Below, one piece after another: positions 19,785-28,362 of a stretch of 64,000 nucleotides of DNA. The stretch's first letter is position 1. Each line of letters opens with the position of its first letter. The notes under the pieces are model-generated. The model was not told where the DNA came from, did not search any database, and worked only from the letters and a program-made list of their open reading frames with translations. The position numbers and the translations under genes are program-made. The stretch is from Bifidobacterium sp. ESL0769 (GTDB lineage: Bacteria; Actinomycetota; Actinomycetes; Actinomycetales; Bifidobacteriaceae). The DNA is taken from positions 1,364,001 through 1,428,000 of the forward strand of contig NZ_CP113918.1 in assembly GCF_029395495.1 (NCBI RefSeq), read 5' to 3'.

Positions 19785-20642
19785 ATGACGACTAATCCAA
19801 GGGCGTTGGCGCTCAAAGTGGCCCAGGTGACGCAGGACGCGGGAAAACACGCGCTTCAGGACCAAATCAATCCGCAGGATTTCGCCGAACTTGAAATCCC
19901 GTCGACGTCCACGCGCGTAGGGAGCACCATCGACAAGAAGCTCATCGCTTTCGTCGAAAACCGCCTCAACTACCTCGAACCATTCGACGGCATGTGGCGA
20001 GACCGGCCCGAAAACGCCAAGCCCGGCGACCGTTTCTGGTGCGTGGGGCCGATTGACGGGGCCATCAATTTCCGACGCAACATGAGCGAGTGGACCATCA
20101 CCGTTTCGCTGTTCGAATTCAACGAGGAGAACTCCGCACAGCCGATTCTGGGCGTCGTTCACGCTCCGGCGCTCGGCCTTACCTATTTGGCCGCCAACGG
20201 GCAGGGCGCCATCCGTATCCGCCGCACGCCGATCGGCGAGAAACGCGGGAAAGTACTTCCTTCGACCATCAGTTCTTTGACCGGTTCCGTCGTGAGTTTC
20301 GGCATGTCACATGTGCCCGCGGAATCCGAACGAGCGTTCCACGTTTTGAGCGAGATCGCCGGCAAACCAGCCGACGTCAAGCGCATCGGGCCTGTCTCGC
20401 TCGACCTTTGCAAAGTGGCGGACGGCACCTACGACGCCTACTTCGAGCCACACCTGCACCGTTGGGACATTCCCGCGGTCTCAGCAGGCACTGTCGTGGT
20501 GCGGCAGGCACAGGGCAAGGTGAGCCGTTGGAACGGCAATCCCATCCACTGGCGCAGCGAGAACGACATCGTCGCCACCAACGGGGTAATCACCGAAGAG
20601 CTCAAGCCTTATCTCGTCGATCTGGCCTATCCGTTCCAATAG
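19785..20642 (+). CDS. Inositol-monophosphatase-like protein, metal site degenerate
   Basis: 285 residues; the ATG is preceded by AGGTAG. The overall fold is of the inositol monophosphatase family: WCVGPIDGAINF aligns with the W-x-x-DPIDGT-x-NF motif, GVVHAPALGLTYLAANGQGA follows, and HRWDIPAVSAGTVVV matches the WDxAA motif. Two metal-site elements look changed: the first Asp of DPIDGT is Gly here (GPIDGA), and the usual GEE motif before it is not present (MWRDRPENAKPGD). It could be a divergent phosphatase or a catalytically dead relative. Located just before pup, on the same strand, 85 bases away. Confidence 0.8.
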   Translation: MTTNPRALALKVAQVTQDAGKHALQDQINPQDFAELEIPSTSTRVGSTIDKKLIAFVENRLNYLEPFDGMWRDRPENAKPGDRFWCVGPIDGAINFRRNMSEWTITVSLFEFNEENSAQPILGVVHAPALGLTYLAANGQGAIRIRRTPIGEKRGKVLPSTISSLTGSVVSFGMSHVPAESERAFHVLSEIAGKPADVKRIGPVSLDLCKVADGTYDAYFEPHLHRWDIPAVSAGTVVVRQAQGKVSRWNGNPIHWRSENDIVATNGVITEELKPYLVDLAYPFQ

Positions 20643-20727
20643 ATTACAGACTTAATTCATTACGATAAATCCGTTCCGGTAAATCTACGATTCGATAATC
20701 AAGGTTGTCAACACTTGAAGGAGTAAC

Positions 20728-20922
20728 ATGGCACAGCAGTTCGCACAACGACAGCGCAGAAGCGAAGAACCTCAATCACAAGGGCAGCAGGAAAGTCAGA
20801 AAACCGACACGGTCCAGGATCAGGAAGACGCGCTCGACGCCGTGCTCGACGACATCTCCTCGACGCTGGAAACCGATGCGGAAACCTACGTTTCGAGCTT
20901 CGTGCAGAAAGGTGGCGAGTGA
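20728..20922 (+). CDS. pup: Prokaryotic ubiquitin-like protein Pup
   Basis: 64 residues; the ATG is preceded by GAAGGAG. Pup is a disordered modifier linked through its C-terminal Glu to lysines of target proteins. Seen here: a Gln/Arg/Glu-rich N-terminal half, an amphipathic segment ([24 protein letters not shown]) that binds the ATPase coiled coil and PafA/Dop, and the end VQKGGE. The final residue is already Glu, so no Dop deamidation is needed before ligation, unlike mycobacterial Pup ending in Gln. The stop overlaps the pafA start (TGATG). Confidence 0.96.
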   Translation: MAQQFAQRQRRSEEPQSQGQQESQKTDTVQDQEDALDAVLDDISSTLETDAETYVSSFVQKGGE

Positions 20923-22445
20923 TGCCGCAGCTGCGTGACAGCAGCAATCAAGGGCCCGGCAATCAGTCATCGCGCTCCCCTGAATACGATTCTTTTCATC
21001 GCATTTTTGGTATCGAAACTGAATACGGGGTCTCCGTGACTGGGGCGAACAAGCCTTGCGACCCGGGGCAAGTCGCGATGATGATGTTCGCGCCAATACT
21101 TTCGCGCTCTCGTTCCACCAACGCCTACTTGGAGAACGGCTCACGGCTATATCTTGATGTCGGTTCCCACCCCGAATACGCCACCGCCGAAGCACGGGAT
21201 CCTTCGGCTGCGCTGACGCAGGACCTGGCCGGCGAACAGATTATGCAACGCCTCGCCATCGGCGCACAGGAACGGTTGCGCAAGACACACGGCGAGCACG
21301 CGACCATTCACCTGTTCAAAGACAATGTCGACTCGGCGGGCCACGCTTTTGGCTGCCATGAGAACTACTTGGTGCGGCGCTATGTTTCCCTGCCCATCAT
21401 CAAGGCGCAGCTGCTGCCGTTTTTGGTAACCAGACAGCTCTTCACCGGAGCCGGAAGGGTGAGCGAAAACGGCTTCGAAATCACGCAACGGGCTGCATTT
21501 CTCGACGAAGGCGTCTCATCCTCCACCACACGCTTCCGGCCGATGGTCAACACACGCGACGAACCGCATGCCGACCCGGACGAATTCCGCAGACTGCACG
21601 TCATCATCGGCGATTCCAACCGCTCGCAATGGGCAACGAAGATGAAACTGGCGACCACCCATCTGGTGCTCTGCGCCATCGAAGACGCGGCGAAACGAGG
21701 CGTTGCCTCTGAGTTTGAATGCTGCGCTTTGAACGACCCCAGTGCTTCGAACAAGGCGATGAGCGCCGACCTGAGCTGCTGCAAGCAGGTGATTGAGCTC
21801 GAAGATTCGGCCTCATTCCGAGCCAAACAGCAAGAGCTTGGGCTACAAACTTCAGGTTCTGGTGATAGAAGCCAGAATCATACTGTTACTGCTTTGGAAA
21901 TCCAGTATTTGTATTTTGCCGTTGTTTCACGTTTTGTCGAATCTCATCATGACGAAATCAAGCAATCCTTGCCGGATACCGACTGCATGGATATCCTGCA
22001 CGAATGGAAAACAGCACTTGATGCTTTGTCGTCCAAGGATTTTACGGCACTCTCCAACCGCGTCGACTGGGTGGCGAAATACCAGCTGCTCAGCAAAATG
22101 AAGGAACGCAACCCCTCGCTTTCGACGACGCAAGCCCTCCAAATCGATATGAATTACCACGATATTGCCAACGGAAGTATTTATCCGTCGTTGGTTAAAC
22201 ATGGGCTGGTGGAAACGCTTGTAACCTATGAAGCCGTCGAACATGCCGTCGAAAACCCGCCTCAAGACACTCGTGCCGCACTTCGTGGAGGATTCGTCCA
22301 TCAGGCTCTAGCTTCAGGCGCAACATTCACCTGCGATTGGACGCATCTCAAGACGACTGCCCCAACTCGTCACGAAGCTGAGCTCATCGATCCGTTCGCA
22401 GCTACACCTGATGCGGATTACGCACAATTGATGCAGAGTTTATAA
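20922..22445 (+). CDS. pafA: Pup ligase PafA
   Basis: 507 residues from the ATG at 20922, overlapping the pup stop by one base. A glutamine-synthetase-like ligase that activates the Pup C-terminal Glu with ATP and joins it to substrate lysines. Motifs: FGIETEYGVSV (ATP/Mg Glu residues), RLYLDVGSHPEYATAEA with the catalytic Asp, GHAFGCHENYLVRR, LLPFLVTRQLFTGAGRV, TRFRPMVNTRDEPHAD, RRLHVIIGDSN, and the C-terminal TFTCDWTHLK. The order pup-pafA in one transcript differs from mycobacteria, where pup follows dop. An extra stretch of about 30 residues precedes the family start. Confidence 0.95.
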   Translation: MPQLRDSSNQGPGNQSSRSPEYDSFHRIFGIETEYGVSVTGANKPCDPGQVAMMMFAPILSRSRSTNAYLENGSRLYLDVGSHPEYATAEARDPSAALTQDLAGEQIMQRLAIGAQERLRKTHGEHATIHLFKDNVDSAGHAFGCHENYLVRRYVSLPIIKAQLLPFLVTRQLFTGAGRVSENGFEITQRAAFLDEGVSSSTTRFRPMVNTRDEPHADPDEFRRLHVIIGDSNRSQWATKMKLATTHLVLCAIEDAAKRGVASEFECCALNDPSASNKAMSADLSCCKQVIELEDSASFRAKQQELGLQTSGSGDRSQNHTVTALEIQYLYFAVVSRFVESHHDEIKQSLPDTDCMDILHEWKTALDALSSKDFTALSNRVDWVAKYQLLSKMKERNPSLSTTQALQIDMNYHDIANGSIYPSLVKHGLVETLVTYEAVEHAVENPPQDTRAALRGGFVHQALASGATFTCDWTHLKTTAPTRHEAELIDPFAATPDADYAQLMQSL

Positions 22446-22498
22446 AGAGTTATCTCTGCCGGTCATTTAACGCTGCTATCTTACTTTTCAGCGTTGCC

Positions 22499-22587
22499 GT
22501 GGGAGGGTGGGATATACAATGTTTAGGCACCCTCCAGGCCGGTAGGCCAAGCTTTATGCCAAAACATCGCATATCCCACCCTCCCAC
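22499..22587. repeat. 17-bp perfect inverted repeat after pafA
   Basis: GTGGGAGGGTGGGATAT at 22499-22515 and its exact complement at 22571-22587, with a 55-base loop. Lies in the 367-base gene-free gap between convergent pafA and dop. No T-run follows, so a terminator role is unclear. Confidence 0.85.
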
Positions 22588-22594
22588 TCACTTT
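22525..22594. repeat. Intergenic repeat unit, short copy
   Basis: Begins GGCACCCT and runs through TAGGCCAAGCTTTATG (22543-22558) to CTCCCACTCACTT. The same ends recur at 22639-22795, where the middle is about 85 bases longer. Overlaps the 17-bp inverted repeat. Confidence 0.7.
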
Positions 22595-22638
22595 GGTAAT
22601 AATTTATTACGTTTATTTTCGGACATTTGTTAGGTTGA

Positions 22639-22795
22639 GGCACCCTTACCGGCTGAGCCGTGAAGCAGACAGTCCAGTGGACTGTCTGTAGGCGAAGTGA
22701 GCGCGATGCATCGAGCGCGAAGGCAAAATCTGAAGATTTTGCATAGGCCAAGCTTTATGTCTCAGCATCGCATCTCCCTCCCCTCCACTCACTTG
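22639..22795. repeat. Intergenic repeat unit, long copy with three palindromes
   Basis: Shares both ends with the copy at 22525-22594 (GGCACCCTT at the left, TAGGCCAAGCTTTATG at 22744-22759, CTCCACTCACTT at the right). Between them are three perfect palindromes: 22666-22688 (11-bp arms), 22704-22713 (CGATGCATCG) and 22723-22742 (9-bp arms). No coding potential. Looks like a small palindromic intergenic element. Confidence 0.75.
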
Positions 22796-22812
22796 AGTTG
22801 AAATCTCACTTT

Positions 22813-24504
22813 TTATTTTTTAAATAAGTCTGCTAAACGCTTCAAAGCTTGTGCAGCGGATTCGTGATTGGAATCGGAATATGCAAGGGATTCTTGGCAA
22901 TTGGCCTTGGTCCAACGTATGGGATTGGAGATGTCCAACGAAAAAAGATGAGAGGACGTTTGGGACATGCGATTGCCCTCGGCGTCCGTGGTGTATTCGG
23001 ATTCTAAAGCAGAACCGGTCTTATCGCCTTGCGAGACGGTGATGTGGGACCACGAGACGGCGACTACATCGTTCGGGAAGCGGTTGATGATTTCGGCACG
23101 GAGCCAGGCGCGGGTGTCTTCCGGTGGCTTTGAAGCGGCACGCTGGACCTCGATACCGGCCTGACCTTGGCTTTCATTTGAGCTTAGAGGCACACGCTCG
23201 GTCTGCGACTGCAAACGTGAAAACACTGAATGTGATGGGTCGAGGGCTGCCCAACTCAGGTCTAGAGCAGCCAGTTTCGGGTCAGACCAAGTGGTATTGG
23301 TTTTGCGGCGCAAACGCTCCAACAACTGCCATTTGAGCAGCCATTCGAGGCGCGAGCCCTCATCAGCCATTTTCAGACGTTTGTCATCGCTGGCATGGCG
23401 CACGGCGGCCACATCCATCAATGCCTGCTGCCACATCGTCATGATGCGTTTTGTTGGCTCATCAGGCCACAGCGGTTCTCCTCTACTGTCACTTCCGTAG
23501 GTAGCCGCTCCCTGCGTGGAAACAGCCGAAAACAGACGCACCTGAATCTGCCAGGCCGTCGTGAAACCGCCTTGCTCAAGAGGTAGCTGGGCAGCAAGGT
23601 TCAGATCATGTGAGACTATGTGCATCGCCTCGACGGGGTCGACCAACTGCAAATCCGCAAGCAAACCGTCAAGGTCACAGGCCGAATCATCGGCATCTGC
23701 GTGTTCAAGCAGCCACAACAGCATGCTTGTCGTGCCCAGTTTCAAAGCCTGCGGCACGTCCATGCGGTTGGCGTCGCCGACGATGACATGCAGACGGCGA
23801 TAGTCACCGGTGACATGGGATTCGTCGCGGGCATTGACAATCGGGCGGTCGAACGTAGTCTGCAGGCCGACGATGGAATGAACGTAATCGGCACGTTGGC
23901 TCAGCTGATAGCCTGCTTCCTCGCTCTTCTCACCGATGCCGACGCGGCCGGAGCCCGTGTAAATCTGCCGTGAAACGAAATGCAACGTCATCAGTGCCGC
24001 GACCTTGTCGAACGGAACGCTGCGCAGCATCATGTAGTTTTCGTGCGTGCCCCAGCTGGCGCCCTTGCCATCCACGTTGTTGCGATGCAGAACGATATGA
24101 GAATGGTTGCGAGCATTGACTTTCTGCGACGCATCGAACATGATCCGGTCGCCGGCATGGTCATAACAGACGGCTTCAAAAGGATCCATGGTCTCGGGCG
24201 CAGAATATTCGGGATGCGCGTGGTCGACGTAAACGCGGCCACCATTGGGCGCAATGACATTGACGATCTGTCGTTGCGGCTCATCGGTGAGCATATCGGG
24301 TCGGGCTGCGGCACGGGGCAGACGGGTGCCTCGAGCATCGTTCAGCGGATCTTCCTGCCGGTAATCCCAGCGAATATGCTGCGTCTCCGGGTTCGCGGCG
24401 CCGCTGACGACGTCAAACGAAAGCTGAACCGGGTTGTAGTGGTTGGCTCCCATATCCGAAACGGCATACTCCGTCTCGGTCCCCATCATCCTACGAACGC
24501 TCAT
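22813..24504 (-). CDS. dop: Pup deamidase/depupylase Dop
   Basis: 563 residues. A paralogue of PafA that removes Pup from proteins (and deamidates Pup where it ends in Gln). Diagnostic motifs: MGTETEYAVSD, the Dop loop region (RWDYRQEDPLNDARGTRLPR), RVYVDHAHPEYSAPE with the catalytic Asp, NNVDGKGASWGTHENYMM, and GSGRVGIG before QLSQRADY. The form DGKGASxGTHENY distinguishes it from PafA (GHAFGCHENY). Since Pup here ends in Glu, depupylation should be its main role. Convergent with pafA and 33 bases downstream of mpa, likely one transcript. Confidence 0.95.
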   Translation of the reverse strand: MSVRRMMGTETEYAVSDMGANHYNPVQLSFDVVSGAANPETQHIRWDYRQEDPLNDARGTRLPRAAARPDMLTDEPQRQIVNVIAPNGGRVYVDHAHPEYSAPETMDPFEAVCYDHAGDRIMFDASQKVNARNHSHIVLHRNNVDGKGASWGTHENYMMLRSVPFDKVAALMTLHFVSRQIYTGSGRVGIGEKSEEAGYQLSQRADYVHSIVGLQTTFDRPIVNARDESHVTGDYRRLHVIVGDANRMDVPQALKLGTTSMLLWLLEHADADDSACDLDGLLADLQLVDPVEAMHIVSHDLNLAAQLPLEQGGFTTAWQIQVRLFSAVSTQGAATYGSDSRGEPLWPDEPTKRIMTMWQQALMDVAAVRHASDDKRLKMADEGSRLEWLLKWQLLERLRRKTNTTWSDPKLAALDLSWAALDPSHSVFSRLQSQTERVPLSSNESQGQAGIEVQRAASKPPEDTRAWLRAEIINRFPNDVVAVSWSHITVSQGDKTGSALESEYTTDAEGNRMSQTSSHLFSLDISNPIRWTKANCQESLAYSDSNHESAAQALKRLADLFKK

Positions 24505-24537
24505 CGGCTCGCTCCCCTTGCTTTCGATAACGAACTA

Positions 24538-26193
24538 TTATTCGGCTGGACGAATACGCACCGCGTGGCCGCCGGCGATGCCGTTGATTTTGGACCACTG
24601 CACCGGATCGGAATCCATCACCGAATCACTGGTCTCTTCGAACTCGTTGTTCACGGCCCGAAGCACCGCATCCGCACCGATTTCCATCGGACGGCCGAGT
24701 GTAATCGAATCCTTGACGGCGTGCGTCTTGACGCGGTCAACGATATTCTTGAGCATCGCGCCACACATCACGTCAGACAAGGTGACCCGCGACCAACGGC
24801 CCTGATCGTCGCACACATCGCAGATATGCCGCTGCGAACCTTCCTCATAGGCGCTGTCAACCAAGACTTTGGTCAACGTCTCCGCGTTTTGTCCGGGCTC
24901 ATACGGCAGATTATCGGTGAGATAATGCGATACAATCTGTGCCGCAGCTTCCTTGCCGGGTCGGTCGATGCGAATCTTGACATCGAGGCGACCGGGACGC
25001 AACACCGCGGGATCAATCATGTCGACACGGTTCGAGGCACCGATGACCATGACATTGTCGAGGCTTTCCACACCGTCGAGTTCGGCCAGGAACTGCGGGA
25101 CGATGGTGGTTTCCACGTCGCTGGAAACCCCGGAACCGCGGGTTCGCAACAGCGAATCCATTTCGTCGATGAAGACGATGACCGGCTTGCCTTCGGCGGC
25201 ACGAGTTCGCGCCCTTTTGAAAATCAGACGAATCAGACGTTCCGACTCCCCCACATACTTGTTCAGGAGTTCAGGACCCTTGACCGAAAGGAACACACCA
25301 TTGCTGGCGTCCCCACCGGAGAGTGCGTTTGCTACAGCCTTGGCGATCAGCGTCTTGCCGTTGCCGGGAGGCCCGTAGAGAAGCACGCCCTTGGGCGGAC
25401 GCAAATCGTAACGTTCGAAAAGCTTGCGATGCAGGAAGGGCAGTTCGACGGCGTCCTTGATGCGTTCGATCTGCGAATCAAGCCCGCCAATGTCGGCGAA
25501 GGTGGCGTCCGGTGTCTGTTCCAGCACCAGATCGGTGGCATTTTCGACGGGCAACACTTCTAGCGCCATCCGTGCCATGCTGTCCACCAGCACACGGGCC
25601 GAGGGCTCGATGGAGACATCTGCGAGCGCACTCGCCCGTTCGATCAGGGTGACATTGCCGGACTCGTCGGCGACCATCAGCCGTCCGTCATCCAAGACCT
25701 GCTTGACAATGCGGACAGAACCGGAAATCTCCAAACCCCGCTGTTCGACCAGCACCATATTCTCGTTAAGAAGCACAGTCCTGCCATCAACCAAGCGCGA
25801 GGCGGCCACATTCGAAGCCACAGGCACGATCAAGCGACGGTTGCCCGAAAGCACTTCAGCTTTGGCATGCTGCACGCCCTGCTCGTCGGTGCTACACGAA
25901 TCCACGCGCACCATGGTGGCGAAGTTCAGAGGCGGCGAGGCCATCAGTCCGAGTTGGGACTTCGCCTTCTGCAGCTCCTTGCCCGCACGGGTCAGAGCGA
26001 CGGCGAGCGCATGGTTTTTGGCTCGCAGGTTGTCGTTCTCGCGTGCAAGGTCGTCGAACGTTTCGCGATGCCCAGTATCCGAATCGAGGCTACCATTCAT
26101 ACCGATACTCGCTGCTTTGCCCATGTCAGTCGCACCATCCGTCTCGCTTTGATCGGATACCTGGCCGTTGTCGCCTTGCTCGCCGTCACTCAT
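24538..26193 (-). CDS. mpa: Pup-recognising AAA+ ATPase Mpa/ARC
   Basis: 551 residues from the ATG at 26193; longer frames exist but add non-homologous sequence. A hexameric unfoldase that binds pupylated proteins. N-terminal coiled coil (about 42-85, DLARENDNLRAKNHALA), OB-type interdomain (about 90-215), then the AAA domain: Walker A GPPGNGKT (274-281), Walker B FIDEMD (341-346), sensor GASNRVDMIDPAVLRPGRLD. The C-terminus ends RIRPAE and lacks the QYL-type motif that docks mycobacterial Mpa on the 20S proteasome. No prcA/prcB in the window. This matches the ARC form in proteasome-free actinobacteria. Confidence 0.95.
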   Translation of the reverse strand: MSDGEQGDNGQVSDQSETDGATDMGKAASIGMNGSLDSDTGHRETFDDLARENDNLRAKNHALAVALTRAGKELQKAKSQLGLMASPPLNFATMVRVDSCSTDEQGVQHAKAEVLSGNRRLIVPVASNVAASRLVDGRTVLLNENMVLVEQRGLEISGSVRIVKQVLDDGRLMVADESGNVTLIERASALADVSIEPSARVLVDSMARMALEVLPVENATDLVLEQTPDATFADIGGLDSQIERIKDAVELPFLHRKLFERYDLRPPKGVLLYGPPGNGKTLIAKAVANALSGGDASNGVFLSVKGPELLNKYVGESERLIRLIFKRARTRAAEGKPVIVFIDEMDSLLRTRGSGVSSDVETTIVPQFLAELDGVESLDNVMVIGASNRVDMIDPAVLRPGRLDVKIRIDRPGKEAAAQIVSHYLTDNLPYEPGQNAETLTKVLVDSAYEEGSQRHICDVCDDQGRWSRVTLSDVMCGAMLKNIVDRVKTHAVKDSITLGRPMEIGADAVLRAVNNEFEETSDSVMDSDPVQWSKINGIAGGHAVRIRPAE

Positions 26194-26228
26194 CACAGAT
26201 CCACTTCTCTTATCAAACCCGCTTAAGC

Positions 26229-27083
26229 TCAGTCTACTTCGAGCGGAACGCGATGGGTCGGCGCCGGATAACGCTTGTCGAGCTGCGCCATATCCTCGTC
26301 GGTCAGCTCGATGCCCGCCGCGGCGATGTTGGCACGCATGTGCTCGGAGTTCGAGGTCTGCGGAATGGACAGGGTGTTGCCGTCTCGCACGGTCCATGTG
26401 ACTAGCAGCTCATACGTTGAAACGCCATGTCGCGCCGCTACTTCACGCACTACGGGATCGGTGAGCATGCTGGTCTTGAGATTGTTGGCGAGACCACCAA
26501 CAGGACTGTAAGCAATCAGCGGAATATGGCGTTCACGCTGCCAAGGCAGCAGGTCATATTCGATGCCACGCGACTCGATGTTATAGAGATCTTCGTTGGC
26601 TGCAACGTTACCGCCGGCAGGATACCCGACCAGTTCCTGCATATCGGGGATATCAAAGTTCGAGACACCCCACGCACCAATTTTTCCGGTTCCGCGCAGC
26701 CTGTCGAGCTCGGCGACGGTTTCCTCGAGCGGAATCGAGCCACCGCGCCAGTGATAGAGATACAGGTCAAGATGGTCGGTCTGAAGCCGTTTGAGGCTGG
26801 CGTCAAGATGCTGTTCCATCGCCGCCTTGGAAGCGTTGTCCGGTTTTACTTTCGAGATGAGGAAGATATCGTCGCGATTGAACGGTTTGAGCGCCTCGCC
26901 CACCAGCGTCTCGGATCTGCCGTCACCGTAGACCTCGGCGGTATCGACCGCTCGTGCCCCGGCTTCGATGCCAGCTCTAATCGCCGCTACCTCTTCATCA
27001 TGCTTTTCCGGCTCGTTGCCCATGTGCCATGTACCGATACCAACCGCCGGCACGGTTTGCCCTGCAATGTTCAGTTCCCTCAT
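26229..27083 (-). CDS. Aldo/keto reductase
   Basis: 284 residues from the ATG at 27083 with a strong AAGGAGG site. NADPH-dependent (beta/alpha)8 oxidoreductase. Catalytic tetrad visible: Asp47 (RAVDTAEVYGDG), Tyr52, Lys78 (LISKVKPDN) and the His in YLYHWRGG. Also present: GAWGVSNFD and LLPWQRERHIPLIAYSPVGG. Closest in feel to the YeaE/2,5-diketogluconate-reductase branch; the natural substrate is unknown. It lies downstream of fmt on the same strand with a 100-base gap, so it may be its own unit. Confidence 0.92.
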   Translation of the reverse strand: MRELNIAGQTVPAVGIGTWHMGNEPEKHDEEVAAIRAGIEAGARAVDTAEVYGDGRSETLVGEALKPFNRDDIFLISKVKPDNASKAAMEQHLDASLKRLQTDHLDLYLYHWRGGSIPLEETVAELDRLRGTGKIGAWGVSNFDIPDMQELVGYPAGGNVAANEDLYNIESRGIEYDLLPWQRERHIPLIAYSPVGGLANNLKTSMLTDPVVREVAARHGVSTYELLVTWTVRDGNTLSIPQTSNSEHMRANIAAAGIELTDEDMAQLDKRYPAPTHRVPLEVD

Positions 27084-27183
27084 AGTATGCCTCCTTTGTG
27101 CATTCCACACTTCACGTGCGTTACCTTTTGCCTTCACCTTGCCAGTCTAGCGGCTTTAAGTAAACGGCATAAGCCTTCAAATC

Positions 27184-28206
27184 TCAATCGACGTAGGCAT
27201 CCGCGGACAGACGGGCGCCACGGGCCCAGTCGGCAGCGCGCATGGCTTTCTTACCTTGTGCCTTGACTTCTTCAAGCTCGAGAGGGGCGGTGGCAGTGCC
27301 TATCCAGACATGCTTTTTGGTGCTGGCCAGCATGCCTGGTTTGAGGTCGGCGGGCACCTGCGGATCGTTGGTATCGGCGGGACGTGCCTTCAACACGTGG
27401 AACGGCTCGGCGTCACTCATATCGCGTTCAGTGTTCGAAGGAATCTCGGCTTTATCTGATTGTGCAGATGCATCAGCACCTTGCGGATGAAGCATGCACC
27501 ACGCCCCCGGCTCAGGAGTGCAGGCGCGAATCTGCCGATCTGCGGCGAAAACAGGAACATCGAAACGGATGCGCGCATCCTCGTGTCTGATTTTCTTGGC
27601 CACTTCGTAGGCGCCCTGCGGTTGCTCCTGAAGCACAATCCGGCCTTCGGCCATGGCCGTCAGCGCCGAGGCCAAAAGATGCGAACCATCTTCGGCAAGG
27701 CGAGCGAGTATATCGCCGGAAGTATCGTGCGCGCCGATTTCGCAGGTCGACTGCGCCAGAATCGGGCCGGTATCCATGCCCTTGGTCAGTCTGAAAACAG
27801 TAGCACCAGTGATGGTGTCGCCACTCCAAACGGAACGCTGCACCGGGGCCGCACCACGCCATTGCGGCAGCAGCGAGAAATGCAGGTTGTACCAGCCCAT
27901 CGGCAACGCGCCCAAAACGTCTTCCTTGAGGATTTTGCCGTAGGCGACCACAGCCCCGGCTTGAGCACCGGTGGCCTTGAGTTCGGCGATGAAGGTCGGC
28001 TCCTTGGGGTCGCATTCCAAAACAGGAATGTCGAGATCCAGCGCGGCCTCTTTGACCGGACTCGGCGTCAACTTGCGTCCGCGACCTTGGGGCGCATCCG
28101 GCCTGGTGAGCACGGCGACAACCTCGAAATGCTCCTTGTCTTCGGCCAACCGGCGCAACGCGGGAACCGCCACATCCGGCGTCCCTGCAAACAACACTTT
28201 CAACAT
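27184..28206 (-). CDS. fmt: Methionyl-tRNA formyltransferase
   Basis: 340 residues from the ATG at 28206 (AAAGGAGC upstream); an upstream start would add 33 unrelated residues. Adds a formyl group to initiator Met-tRNA using 10-formyl-THF. N-terminal Rossmann part begins VLFAGTPDVAVPALRRL; the folate signature NLHFSLLPQWRGAAPVQ and the GATVFRLTKGMDTG motif are clear. The C-terminal tRNA-binding OB part has an extra Ser/Asp-rich stretch (about 240-262). It lies downstream of the HAD and priA genes, a common actinobacterial order. Confidence 0.96.
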   Translation of the reverse strand: MLKVLFAGTPDVAVPALRRLAEDKEHFEVVAVLTRPDAPQGRGRKLTPSPVKEAALDLDIPVLECDPKEPTFIAELKATGAQAGAVVAYGKILKEDVLGALPMGWYNLHFSLLPQWRGAAPVQRSVWSGDTITGATVFRLTKGMDTGPILAQSTCEIGAHDTSGDILARLAEDGSHLLASALTAMAEGRIVLQEQPQGAYEVAKKIRHEDARIRFDVPVFAADRQIRACTPEPGAWCMLHPQGADASAQSDKAEIPSNTERDMSDAEPFHVLKARPADTNDPQVPADLKPGMLASTKKHVWIGTATAPLELEEVKAQGKKAMRAADWARGARLSADAYVD

Positions 28207-28362
28207 GGAAGCTCCTTTTATCTCAAATCGGCAATCCAACCAGGCCGATATCACTAATAGCACTCTATAAAATGGCATCAATATAACGAACGAACGGCAC
28301 TTCAAAACGAAGTCAGTCGACGACTATATATGCTGCTATACAATCCGCTCAACCCGCGCTGC

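Noticed and set aside
22446..22812. CRISPR array
   Set aside because: Only two copies of unequal length and no regular spacers.
23980..25563. 527-codon frame antisense to dop and mpa
   Set aside because: Both opposite-strand genes are certain from motifs; the antisense frame has no domain and spans two genes.
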